From the NCBI RefSeq assembly GCF_001580545.1, contig NZ_LRBG01000001.1, positions 62,001-126,000 of the forward strand: DNA of 64,000 nt, in the 5' to 3' direction. A program made the position numbers and the translations under genes. The stretch is from Paraburkholderia monticola. GTDB taxonomy: Bacteria > Pseudomonadota > Gammaproteobacteria > Burkholderiales > Burkholderiaceae. Shown here one piece after another: positions 34,737 to 43,464 of the stretch (positions within the stretch are counted from its first letter, which is position 1; every line of letters begins with the position of its first letter). Below the pieces are notes generated by a model, which saw nothing but the letters and a program-made list of their open reading frames with translations, was not told the origin of the DNA and ran no database searches.

Positions 34737-35813
34737 ATGAAGCTGACGACCGATAGCGCCGCTGTCGCCGCGGCCGCCACCGCCGCCGAGATGGGTTCGT
34801 CGCTCACCTTGCGCGACGAGATGCTGGCCGCCGGCCTGCTGATCGATACCGGTGAAAACGGCCTGTATGGGCGTAGCCAGATTTTCGAGGACGTGATCGA
34901 CCGGTTGAACGTGGCGATTACGCATCTCGGCAAAGATCAGCAGCCCGAGGTATTGCGCTTTCCGCCCGCGATGCGACGGACCGACTTCGAAGATAGCGAA
35001 TATCTGAAGAGCTTTCCGAATCTCGCGGGCACCGTTCATTCGTTCTGCGGCGACGACATGGGCCACCACCGTCTGCTGCGCGCGCTCGACGATGCGCTTG
35101 CCGAGGGCGACGGCGAGCGCAGCGATGCATGGCTCGCGCAGCAGAAACCAACGCGGGTCGTGTTGACCCCGGCTGCCTGCTATCCGATCTATCCGGTGAT
35201 GGCGCGGCGTGGTCCCCTTCCCGCCGAGGGCCGCACGATCGACGTGCTGTCGTACTGCTTCCGCCACGAGCCGTCGCTCGATCCGGGCCGCATGCAGATG
35301 TTCCGCCAGCGCGAATATGTGCGCCTCGGCAGTCCCGAGCAGGTGATGGCGTTCCGGCAGATGTGGATCGAACGCGGTTCGCTGCTCGTGAATCTGCTGC
35401 GCTTGCCTGTCGAAGTCGATCTCGCCAACGATCCGTTCTTCGGCCGCGGCGGCAAGATCGTCGCCGACAGTCAGCGCGCGCAAGCGCTCAAGTTCGAGTT
35501 GCTGATCCCGATCGCCGATCCGCGTGGCAAGACGGCCTGCCTGTCGTTCAACTATCACATGGACCACTTCGGCGCGATCTGGAAGATCGCCTGCGATGAC
35601 GGCGCGACCGCGCATACGGGCTGCGTCGGCTTCGGCATGGAACGCATCACGCTCGCGCTGTTCCGTCATCATGGGCTCGACGTCAACGCGTGGCCCGATG
35701 ACGTGCGCGCGCTGCTGTGGGGCGACACCGAAAGCCGCGTCGTGCATGCGCTGCAGGCCGGGCAAGCGACGCAATCGACGCAAACGGCAGGCGTTGCCGG
35801 GGAGCGCTCATGA
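34737..35813 (+). CDS. Amino acid:[carrier protein] ligase
   Basis: The 358-residue enzyme resembles the catalytic core of class II seryl-tRNA synthetases without the tRNA-binding arm, the family of amino acid:[carrier protein] ligases. It activates an amino acid with ATP and transfers it to the phosphopantetheine of a carrier protein. Motif 2 is seen as YCFRHEPS (173-180) and motif 3 as GFGMERITLAL (298-308). Cys148, Glu193 and Cys296 fit the Cys/Glu/Cys zinc triad of the family. It directly follows the acyl-CoA dehydrogenase-like gene (TGA then ATG) and overlaps the DUF1839 gene. Which amino acid is used cannot be read from the sequence. Confidence 0.9.
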   Translation: MKLTTDSAAVAAAATAAEMGSSLTLRDEMLAAGLLIDTGENGLYGRSQIFEDVIDRLNVAITHLGKDQQPEVLRFPPAMRRTDFEDSEYLKSFPNLAGTVHSFCGDDMGHHRLLRALDDALAEGDGERSDAWLAQQKPTRVVLTPAACYPIYPVMARRGPLPAEGRTIDVLSYCFRHEPSLDPGRMQMFRQREYVRLGSPEQVMAFRQMWIERGSLLVNLLRLPVEVDLANDPFFGRGGKIVADSQRAQALKFELLIPIADPRGKTACLSFNYHMDHFGAIWKIACDDGATAHTGCVGFGMERITLALFRHHGLDVNAWPDDVRALLWGDTESRVVHALQAGQATQSTQTAGVAGERS

Positions 35814-36838
35814 ATCGATCGCCGGCCTCGGTGCTTCCCAGCGTGCTCGCCAACTCATCCCTGCCGGGGCGCTCTGGCGCGCAGTTGCGCGAGCACGTAT
35901 CGCACACACTGCATCAGGGCGAGCGCGTGTGGCAGGAGACCAATTGCTACGTCGACCTGTGGATTGAACTGCTGCACGGCTTCGGGCTCGATCCGCGCGC
36001 CGCGCTCGCGTTTACCGTCACGCAGGATTTCGAAGACGATCAGTTCACGTTCTTCAAGTTTCCGCTCGGCGATCTCGACCATCTGTACGGCACCCAGGTG
36101 CAGGAACTCGCGATCTATGACTCGCTCGAAGCACGCGTGCTCGCGCAGACGCTGCGCGGACACACCGTGCTCGTCGAAGTGGACGGCTACTACTTGCCCG
36201 ATACGCGCGCGACCTCGTATCGCCGCGAGCATCCGAAGACCACGATCGGCATCGACTTCGTCGACACCGCCGCGCGCCGCATCGGTTATTTCCATAACAC
36301 CGGCTATCACCAGCTCGAGGGCGAGGACTACGACGGCGTGTTTCGCAAGCTGCCGCATTTCGCCGCGCTACCCGATCTGCTGTTTCCGTACGTCGAGTTC
36401 GCCAAGCAGGCGCGGCCCGCGCTCGAAGGTACCGCGCTCGCGCAAGCGTCGGCACAATTGCTGCGCGCGCATCTGGAACGGCGTCCGTTGATCAATCCGA
36501 TATCGCAATGGCGTGCCGCGTTTCCCGCGCATCTCGACACGCTGTTCGAACGCGACGAGGCGTACTTTCATTTGTACTCGTTCAATCTGATGCGGCAGCT
36601 CGGCGCGAACTTCGAGCTACTGTCGAAGTATCTGCTGTGGCTCTGCGCACAAGGCATCGAGATTGCGCCGACGATACCGGCCGCCGCGCAATGCATCGCG
36701 TCGGAGTCGATGGTGATGCAGTTCCGGCTCATTCGCGCGATCGCGCGAGGTCGTCGCGATCCATGCGAAGACTGCTTCGACGTGCTCGAAAGCGCTTACG
36801 AAAAAACGCTGCCGCCGCTAGCCGCTCTGCTGCGCTAA
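35810..36838 (+). CDS. DUF1839 family protein
   Basis: The 342-residue protein is a DUF1839 member, a family that accompanies amino acid:[carrier protein] ligases. Features include NCYVDLWIELLHGFGLDPRAALAFTVTQDFEDDQFTFFKFPLGDL at the N-terminus and GIDFVDTAARRIGYFHNTGYHQLEGEDYDG in the centre; Cys, His, Asp and Glu in these segments may be a hydrolase-type active site. It overlaps the ligase stop by ATGA. The most likely role is transfer or release of the aminoacyl group from the carrier, but no function has been shown for it here. Confidence 0.85.
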   Translation: MNRSPASVLPSVLANSSLPGRSGAQLREHVSHTLHQGERVWQETNCYVDLWIELLHGFGLDPRAALAFTVTQDFEDDQFTFFKFPLGDLDHLYGTQVQELAIYDSLEARVLAQTLRGHTVLVEVDGYYLPDTRATSYRREHPKTTIGIDFVDTAARRIGYFHNTGYHQLEGEDYDGVFRKLPHFAALPDLLFPYVEFAKQARPALEGTALAQASAQLLRAHLERRPLINPISQWRAAFPAHLDTLFERDEAYFHLYSFNLMRQLGANFELLSKYLLWLCAQGIEIAPTIPAAAQCIASESMVMQFRLIRAIARGRRDPCEDCFDVLESAYEKTLPPLAALLR

Positions 36839-36840
36839 AG

Positions 36841-36896
36841 CGTTGATGCGTTGATGCGTTGATGCGTTGATGCACTGATCCGTTGATCCGTTGATG
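36841..36896 (+). repeat. Seven tandem 8-bp units before the GH2 gene
   Basis: CGTTGATG is repeated four times exactly (36841-36872), then CACTGATC, CGTTGATC and CGTTGATG. The last unit supplies the proposed ATG of the GH2 gene at 36894. Most earlier ATGs are followed at once by CGT TGA, so each forms a two-codon frame. Unit length is not a multiple of three, so a change in number would alter the position of starts. Confidence 0.8.
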
Positions 36897-39539
36897 CGCG
36901 CGCTTCGTGGCGCGCCGTTTTTCCGGGACCTGACCGTGGATGTATCGACACTCGATCCGGCGGCTGACGCGCGCGGCACGCGCATGACGTTCTGCGCGTC
37001 CCCGCTGTGGCCGCAGCGTCTCGACACAGGCTGGCAATGTCTGAGCACCTTGGCCGGCGCCTATACGTCGCCGGCCGAGCTGCCCGCGCAAGGCTGGCTC
37101 GTCGCGCCCGTGCCTGGCACCGTCGCGAGCGCGCGGCGTGCCGCGGGTCTGCTCGATGTCGCTCACCCCGCGCCGCTCGCGTTCGACGATCACTGGTATC
37201 GCCTCACGCTGATCGGGACGGGCCTGCGTCGTTTGCGTTTTCATGGGCTCGCGACGCTCGCCGAAGTCTGGCTCGACGAGGTGAAGCAGCTCGAATCCGA
37301 ATCGATGTTCATCGCACATGATCTGGACATCGAACTGAATGGCGCCGCGACGCTCGTGCTGTGCTTTCGCTCGTTGACGCCGGCGTTGGCGGCCAAACGC
37401 TCGCGTGCGCGCTGGCGGCCGCGGCTCGCCTCACCGCCGACACTTCGCAATGTGCGCACCACGCTGCTCGGCCACATGCCCGGGTGGTGCCCCGCGATTC
37501 AGGCGGTCGGTCCGTGGCGTCCCATCGAGTTGCTCGGCGACGCGCCGCACGCGTTCGACACGATTGATCTGACTAGTCGGCTCGAGCGCGACGATGGGAT
37601 TGTTTCGTTGACGTTACGTTTCCTGCACCCCCACGACACCGACACCTGTCGCGCGACACTTTCTTGCGGGGGCCATGTTTCGAGTTTGCAATGGCACGAT
37701 GCATATACACTCACCGGCAACGTACGCGTGCCCGATGCAAAACGCTGGTGGCCGCATACGCACGGGGTGCCCACTTTATATCCTCTGACGTTGCAGCTCG
37801 ACGACGGCACCGCGATATCCGAGTCTTTGGGTTCGATCGGCTTTCGTCGTATCGAAGTGAACCGTGGCGCCAACGGTAGCGACTTCACGTTACGCGTGAA
37901 TGACGTGCCCGTGTTTTGCCGCGGCGCGTGCTGGACCAGCGCCGATCTCGTCACGCTCGCGGGCACCGAAGCGCAATTGCGCGAGACGTTCGAGCTCGCA
38001 CGCGCGGCGGGCATGAACATGCTGCGCGTCGGCGGCACGATGCTCTACGAGTCCGATCTGTTTTATGCACTCGCCGACGAGTACGGACTGCTGATCTGGC
38101 AAGACTTCGCGTTGGCGAATTTCGATTACCCCAGCGATGCCGCGTTCAGCGCACTGATCGAACGCGAAGCGAGCCAGTTTCTGATCCGCACGCGTCGCTT
38201 CGCCTCGCTCGCGGTGCTGTGCGGCGGCAGCGAGGTCGACCAGCAGGCGGCCATGCTCGGACTGCCGGCGGCGCGGCGCGAGCAAGCGTTGTTTACCGAG
38301 CTATTGCCCGCGCTCGTCGCGCGCGAACGCGCCGACGTGCCCTATGTGAGTAACTCGCCCTCGGGTGGCCCCTGGCCTTTTTCGACTAACGAAGGCATCA
38401 CGCACTACTACGGCGTCGGCGCCTATCAGCGCCCGCTCGCCGACGCGCGTCGCGCGCAGGTGCGCTTCGCCGCCGAATGCCTGGCGTTCGCCAACGTTCC
38501 CGACGATGCAACGCTGCGCGACGCGCTCGGCACGATCCAGCCGCACGATCCGCGCTGGAAAGCCGCCGTGCCGCGCGATCCCGGCGCAGGCTGGGACTTC
38601 GACGACGTGCGCGACTACTACCTGCAAACGCTCTACGGCGTCGAGCCGGCGCGCATACGCTATGAAGACCCCGCGCGTTATCTGGATCTGTCGCGCGCGG
38701 TGGTGGCCGAACTGATCAGCGATGTGTTCGCCGAATGGCGGCGAGCGGGCTCATCGTGCAGCGGCGCGCTCGTGTGGCAGTTGCAGGATCTGCGCGCGGG
38801 CGCGGGCTGGGGCATGATCGATGCAACAGGACGGCCCAAAAGCGCACTGCACGGTTTCGCGCACACGCTGCAGCCGTTGCAGGTCACGCTCACCGACGAA
38901 GGCCTGAACGGCCTCGATATTCATCTGATCAACGAGCGCGCGCAAACGTTTAGCGGCGAGCTCGAACTGGCCTGCCTGCGCGACGGCGGCGTCAAGGTCA
39001 TGTCAGCGCGCCGCGCGCTGACGCTCGCTCCGCGCAGCCTGCAACGCTTGAGCGCGGCCGCGCACCTCGGCCAGTTCTTCGATTTCACGCATGCGTACCG
39101 CTTCGGCCCGCGCGCGCACGATGTCACGATTGCAACGCTATATGACGCCGTGAGCGGCGAGATCGTCTCCGAAGCCTTCCATCTGCCCGAGCGTAGCGTG
39201 CATGCCCGTGATGACCTCGGTATGACGGTCGACGTCGAACGCAGTAGCGACGACGACGGCTGGCAGCTCGCGATCGAAACGAAGCGCTTTGCGCGCTTCG
39301 TTCATATCATTGATTCGCACTACCGCGCGACGCGCGACTGGTTCCATCTGGCGCCGAACCGGCGTTGTATCGTGCCGCTGGTTGCGCTCGAGCCGCTGCT
39401 GCCGGACGCGTGCGCGACCGCACCACAAGACGTCGTTGCACCTGCAGCAAATGCAGCGTTTAAAGCGGGTGAAACAAGTGCGGCACCCACCGGTGAAGTC
39501 CGCGCGATCAATGCGCTATCCGCCATCTTCTACGGCTAG
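36894..39539 (+). CDS. GH2 family glycoside hydrolase, beta-mannosidase-like
   Basis: The protein, 881 residues if the ATG at 36894 is used, has the order of a GH2 beta-mannosidase: a sugar-binding jelly roll at the N-terminus (FDDHWYRLTLIGTGLRRLRFHGLATLAEVWLDEVKQLESESMF), an Ig-like domain, then a TIM barrel with FLRVG-like RVGGTMLYESDLFYALADEYGLLIWQDFALANFDYP and LCGGSEVDQQ, the acid/base region, and SNSPSGGPWPFSTNEGITHYYGVGAY. No signal peptide is seen, so it is probably cytoplasmic. A start at ATG 36984 (MTFCASPLWPQ) is possible, because the first lacks a Shine-Dalgarno and lies in the 8-bp repeat. It is downstream of the carrier-protein operon and in the glycan locus. Confidence 0.8.
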   Translation: MRALRGAPFFRDLTVDVSTLDPAADARGTRMTFCASPLWPQRLDTGWQCLSTLAGAYTSPAELPAQGWLVAPVPGTVASARRAAGLLDVAHPAPLAFDDHWYRLTLIGTGLRRLRFHGLATLAEVWLDEVKQLESESMFIAHDLDIELNGAATLVLCFRSLTPALAAKRSRARWRPRLASPPTLRNVRTTLLGHMPGWCPAIQAVGPWRPIELLGDAPHAFDTIDLTSRLERDDGIVSLTLRFLHPHDTDTCRATLSCGGHVSSLQWHDAYTLTGNVRVPDAKRWWPHTHGVPTLYPLTLQLDDGTAISESLGSIGFRRIEVNRGANGSDFTLRVNDVPVFCRGACWTSADLVTLAGTEAQLRETFELARAAGMNMLRVGGTMLYESDLFYALADEYGLLIWQDFALANFDYPSDAAFSALIEREASQFLIRTRRFASLAVLCGGSEVDQQAAMLGLPAARREQALFTELLPALVARERADVPYVSNSPSGGPWPFSTNEGITHYYGVGAYQRPLADARRAQVRFAAECLAFANVPDDATLRDALGTIQPHDPRWKAAVPRDPGAGWDFDDVRDYYLQTLYGVEPARIRYEDPARYLDLSRAVVAELISDVFAEWRRAGSSCSGALVWQLQDLRAGAGWGMIDATGRPKSALHGFAHTLQPLQVTLTDEGLNGLDIHLINERAQTFSGELELACLRDGGVKVMSARRALTLAPRSLQRLSAAAHLGQFFDFTHAYRFGPRAHDVTIATLYDAVSGEIVSEAFHLPERSVHARDDLGMTVDVERSSDDDGWQLAIETKRFARFVHIIDSHYRATRDWFHLAPNRRCIVPLVALEPLLPDACATAPQDVVAPAANAAFKAGETSAAPTGEVRAINALSAIFYG

Positions 39540-40166
39540 TGGTCATTCTGAACTGGTCGCATGCCCGCGAAACGCGCCAAAACCCGCTTCGCACGTCTCG
39601 AACTGTCTGCCCGGCTCATTCACTGTTGGCCTGAACGCGACTGTTGCCCCGTCTGAAAGGCCTTGCGTGCGACAACGCACGGATCGCACTTAACACTTCT
39701 GAATCATTTCCGGCACTTCGCGTAGAGCGCCTCAAAACGTGCATGCGGCGCCAGGTTCAAATTTGAGACAGGTTCGACAGCCCCCTTGTATCAGGCCGCG
39801 AGGCCCGTGATATCAAGGGATTGGCCGAAACCCGAAGCTTTCATACGATGCATTCCCCGCGGGGCGGGGGTGTGCAGAATTGAAACAAAAAGCCGCTTTT
39901 CGCCTCTCGACGCGCTGAGGCTTCCTTCGCTGCGCCGCATCAGCACGTGTTTTCCCTAACGTTGGCACGGTCCTCGCTAATACCCTTGCGCAACAGAGTG
40001 CTACCGCACACGAGCGCTACAACAGAAGCGGCGGCACACAGGCCTAAAACGGGGCCGAGGCTTTTCATCCAGGCTGCTCGCCAGGCAGCCCAGTCCAGGA
40101 TGTGGGCATCGGATCAAAGAAACGAAGAGAGTCACGCGACGCGCGACTTTCATGCGAGGACCGATC
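39540..40166. other. Long intergenic region before the Crp-type gene
   Basis: This 627-bp stretch has no convincing gene. It contains an imperfect inverted repeat, CCCTTGTATCA (39783-39793) with TGATATCAAGGG (39808-39819), and a GC block CCCCGCGGGGCGGGGG near 39855-39870. An A/T-rich patch near 39880-39900 (GAAACAAAAAGCCGCTTTT) may belong to a hairpin. These could be part of the control of the downstream Crp-type gene. Confidence 0.4.
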
Positions 40167-40901
40167 ATGTTGACACTTCAATCCGATCTGCACGGTAACC
40201 ATCTGCTTGGCGCATTGCCGTCGCACGAATGGCAAGCGCTAGCTCCCCACCTCGAACTGGTTCATCTGCGCACCGAGCAACTGCTGTGCGACTCGGGTCA
40301 ACGGATCCACCACGTGTACTTCCCCACTACCGCGATCATCTCGATGCTCTCGACGATGGAGGACGGCAGCTCCGTCGAGATCGCCGCGGTCGGCCGCGAA
40401 GGCATGACCGGCGTGCCGGTCCTCACTGGCGGCGAAACCATGCCGAACCGCGTGCAGGTGCAATGCGCGGGCTTCGCCTACCGGATGAGCGCACAGGCGC
40501 TCAAGCAGCAGTTCGCGCGTTCCGACTTTCTGCGCCGTCTGATGCTGCTGTACATGCACGCGCTTCTGACCCAGGTCGCGCAGACCGCCGCGTGCAATCG
40601 CCATCACGCGTTGAACAAGCAGCTGTGCCGCTGGTTGCTGATCGAAGTGGATCGTGTCGCGTCGAACGATCTGACGGTCACGCAGCAGCTGATCGCCGAC
40701 ATGCTCGGCGTGCGCCGCGAAGGCATCACCGAAGCGGCCGGCAAGCTGCACGACGAGGGTCTCATTCATCATAGCCGCGGCCATATCAAGGTACTCGACC
40801 GCAAGGGTCTCGAAGACCGCGCGTGCGAATGCTATGGCCTCGTGAAGCGCGAGTTCGATCGTCTTCTGCCGCGTCTGCGCCAGGCCGAGACTGTTGAATA
40901 A
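40167..40901 (+). CDS. Crp/Fnr-type regulator
   Basis: The 244-residue protein has an N-terminal cyclic-nucleotide-binding-type beta-roll (about 20-120; IHHVYFPTTAIISMLSTMEDGSSVEIAAVGREGMTGVPVL) and a C-terminal Crp-type winged helix (about 150-225; NDLTVTQQLIADMLGVRREGITEAAGKLHDEGLIHHSRGHIKVLD). No Fnr-type cysteine cluster is seen. The usual cAMP-pocket residues are not evident, so the ligand may differ or be absent. The ATG at 40167 has AGGA upstream. The gene is 15 bp before the glycosyltransferase gene in the same direction and probably controls or is co-transcribed with it. Confidence 0.85.
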   Translation: MLTLQSDLHGNHLLGALPSHEWQALAPHLELVHLRTEQLLCDSGQRIHHVYFPTTAIISMLSTMEDGSSVEIAAVGREGMTGVPVLTGGETMPNRVQVQCAGFAYRMSAQALKQQFARSDFLRRLMLLYMHALLTQVAQTAACNRHHALNKQLCRWLLIEVDRVASNDLTVTQQLIADMLGVRREGITEAAGKLHDEGLIHHSRGHIKVLDRKGLEDRACECYGLVKREFDRLLPRLRQAETVE

Positions 40902-40916
40902 GCGGCACGCCGCTCG

Positions 40917-42323
40917 ATGACCGGGATCGATTCGGCCATGTTCAGGACAACTGCGCGATGTCTCGACGCGCTCTTCGTGATTGCAGGTGGTCTGCTCGCG
41001 CATTGGATGCGCTTCTCCACGCCAATCGCGTTAGCCGATACCGAGCGCCTCCTGATCGCGTTCAACTGTGTGCTGGTGCTATTGCTGTTTCCCGGCTTTG
41101 GAGTCTATGAGACGTGGCGCGGCAAGGCGCTCGCGCCGGTGCTCGCGAGACTCGCGCTCGCGTGGCTCGTGGTGGTCGCGACCGCGCTGGTGCTCGCGTT
41201 CACGCTGCATCGGATGGATGCGGTCTCGCGCCTGTGGTTCGGTTATTCGACGCTGATCTCCGGCGCGCTGATCATCGCGACCCGCTGCGTCATGCACGTG
41301 GTGCTGCGTTTCGTGCGACGCCGCGGCCTGAACGCGCGCACCGTCGCGATCGTCGGCGCACCGGGTTTTGCGCGCACGCTGCTCGCGCATCTCGAGCGTG
41401 CGCCGCAAGCGGGCTTCAGACCCGTATGCGTGTTCGACACCAGCGTGGAAGGCCACGACGCGTACGGCGCGCGTCTGACCCGCCTGCCGGTGCTGACCGA
41501 TCTGGACGCGTTCGCGGCCAAGGTGCGCGACGAACACGTAAGCGAAGTGTGGCTCGCGTTGCCGCTATGCGAAGAGCACACGATCTACCGCTTCACGCGC
41601 ACCTTCAGACACGACTTCGTCAATCTGCGTTTCATTCCCGATGTGCGCAGCTTGTCGCTGTTCAACCAGACGATCGTCGATGTCGTCGGTTTGCCGACGC
41701 TGAATCTGAGCGCGACGCCGCTCTCGCCGCCGCAGATGTGGCCGAAGCTGATGTTCGACCGACTGTTCGCCGCGCTCGCGCTGTTCGCGCTCGCGCCGGT
41801 GTTCGTCGTGCTCGCGATCGGCATCAAGCTCAGCTCGCCCGGGCCGGTGTTTTTCCGGCAGACCCGCAAGGGCGTCGACGGTCAACCGTTCGGCATCTAC
41901 AAGTTCCGCTCGATGACCGTGCACCACGAAGCGCACGGCCAGGTCACGCAGGCGAGCCGCAACGACTCGCGCGTGACGAAGCTCGGCGGCTTCATGCGCC
42001 GCACGAGTCTCGACGAGTTGCCGCAGTTTCTGAACGTGCTGCTCGGTCAGATGTCGGTGGTGGGGCCGCGTCCGCACGCGGTCGAACACGACGATCTGTA
42101 CAAGGACCAGGTGTATGGCTACATGCACCGCTACCGCATCAAGCCCGGCATCACCGGCTGGGCCCAGGTCAACGGCTATCGCGGCGCGACCACCAAGGTC
42201 GAAAAGATGGAAGCGCGCGTGAAGTTCGATCTGTTCTATATCCAGAACTGGTCGTTCTGGTTCGACATGAAAATCGTCTTCATCACGGTCTTCAAGGGCT
42301 TTGTCGGCCGCAACGCGTTCTGA
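40917..42323 (+). CDS. Undecaprenyl-phosphate hexose-1-phosphate transferase (WcaJ/PHPT-like)
   Basis: The 468-residue inner-membrane protein starts exopolysaccharide subunit assembly by moving a hexose-1-phosphate, usually glucose, onto undecaprenyl phosphate. Four N-terminal transmembrane segments (about 15-33, 45-62, 80-98, 108-130) precede a Rossmann-like domain with VAIVGAPGFAR (143-153). The C-terminal bac_transf domain (about 275-468) has KFRSMTV, TSLDELPQFLNVLLGQMSVVGPRPH and IKPGITGWAQVNGYRG, the catalytic core of the family. An alternative start at 40938 is possible. It follows the Crp-type gene closely. Confidence 0.93.
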   Translation: MTGIDSAMFRTTARCLDALFVIAGGLLAHWMRFSTPIALADTERLLIAFNCVLVLLLFPGFGVYETWRGKALAPVLARLALAWLVVVATALVLAFTLHRMDAVSRLWFGYSTLISGALIIATRCVMHVVLRFVRRRGLNARTVAIVGAPGFARTLLAHLERAPQAGFRPVCVFDTSVEGHDAYGARLTRLPVLTDLDAFAAKVRDEHVSEVWLALPLCEEHTIYRFTRTFRHDFVNLRFIPDVRSLSLFNQTIVDVVGLPTLNLSATPLSPPQMWPKLMFDRLFAALALFALAPVFVVLAIGIKLSSPGPVFFRQTRKGVDGQPFGIYKFRSMTVHHEAHGQVTQASRNDSRVTKLGGFMRRTSLDELPQFLNVLLGQMSVVGPRPHAVEHDDLYKDQVYGYMHRYRIKPGITGWAQVNGYRGATTKVEKMEARVKFDLFYIQNWSFWFDMKIVFITVFKGFVGRNAF

Positions 42324-42549
42324 CCAGACCATCACCGTCACCGCCGCCGCATCCGCGCGTGCCGGTGATCGCGTGAGGCTTACCGAAAACACGCGAAACC
42401 GAAACGACACCCGCGCTCACCTCACCGCAAATACAAACGCCAACGACAAACGCCAACGCCGGCGGCCCGATCGACAGCCACCTGCGTTGGCGCCCCCGCA
42501 AAGCAGCCGCGCCGGACCACGTCGTGGACGGGTCCGCGCGACACCGCCT

Positions 42550-42972
42550 CTACAGGAACGCGCTGACGTCGGTCTGAAATCGCACCGCGAGCGCCTTGGC
42601 GACCTTCTTGCTGATGGCGCGGCGGCCCGCGAGAATATCGCTGACCACGGTCGGCGATGCGATGCCGGCCAGATCCTTCTGCTTGAGCCCATGCGTGGTC
42701 AGCAGATGACGCAGCACTTCGCGCGGCTCCGCTTTTGGAATCGTCAGGTTGCGTGCTTGCCAGTGCCCGACCAGTTCCTTCACGATCGCGTGCAGATCGG
42801 CGAGCGGATCGTTGGCGTTGCCGCTCAAATGATCGGATAGCGAGTTGGCGACGCGCACCATCTGCTGATAATCCTCGTCGGTGCGAATCGGCGTGATTGG
42901 CAACTGGCTTTGCAACGTAGCCCAGGTTGCGGAGATGTCGGGAAAGGGTCCCGGAAGGCGATCGGCATTCAT
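42550..42972 (-). CDS. HigA-like antitoxin/HTH protein without a toxin partner
   Basis: The 140-residue protein has a C-terminal HTH of the XRE/HigA type, EVLRHLLTTHGLKQKDLAGIASPTVVSDILAGRRAISKKVAKALAVRF (about residues 88-135), preceded by a helical N-terminal region with ITPIRTDEDYQQMVRVANSLSDHL, a pattern of HigA antitoxins of type II systems. HigA is usually paired with the RelE-like HigB toxin immediately upstream, but no HigB-like frame is found at 42973-43300. It may be a solitary regulator or a decayed pair. The start at 42972 is preferred over a TTG at 42996. Confidence 0.8.
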   Translation of the reverse strand: MNADRLPGPFPDISATWATLQSQLPITPIRTDEDYQQMVRVANSLSDHLSGNANDPLADLHAIVKELVGHWQARNLTIPKAEPREVLRHLLTTHGLKQKDLAGIASPTVVSDILAGRRAISKKVAKALAVRFQTDVSAFL

Positions 42973-43464
42973 GAGATTAAATTCGTCCTCGTCCAAAAGT
43001 CGCCTGCGCGTTAATGGATGACGCGCTAACGACGACTACCCGTTGTAGTGAATCGCCACGGCACGCTGCGCTGCCGCCACGGCGAACTTCGCAGTGAGGC
43101 AGTCAAGCGGACACGCTAGCGAACGTCTGCTTCAGGTCGTTATGGCCACGCGAGGCATGCCGCGCCAGCGAATATCTCGCCCTAGCGCGTGGCGCGCACC
43201 CCGATGTCGTTTTTGAAGTAAAACCCTGCCTGCCTGACAAGGGCCCGCCGCGGCTGGCCTTGCACGCGCGGCACGTTTCGCGCGATACGCGAAACGCGCT
43301 GCCGATACAAAGCGCAAAGCGCACGCGCCCACACCGATAGCCGCCCGGACACGCAGGTCAGAACGGCTCGTTACTGCCTATTGCGAACTCACTGCATGAC
43401 GACGAAAACCTCTTGCTCTCCTATCGAACCCTCCACGAGGCGAGAACAGCGCAAGACCCTCACC
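42973..43464. other. Gap between the HigA-like gene and the GT4 gene
   Basis: No convincing gene is seen in these 492 bp. A hairpin-forming palindrome, CGTTTCGCG (43274-43282) with CGCGAAACG (43288-43296), could be an operator or a stem-loop. Confidence 0.4.

Noticed and set aside
34482..35783. A 433-codon minus-strand frame opposite the carrier-protein ligase
   Set aside because: The plus-strand ligase has clear class II motifs; the opposite frame has none.
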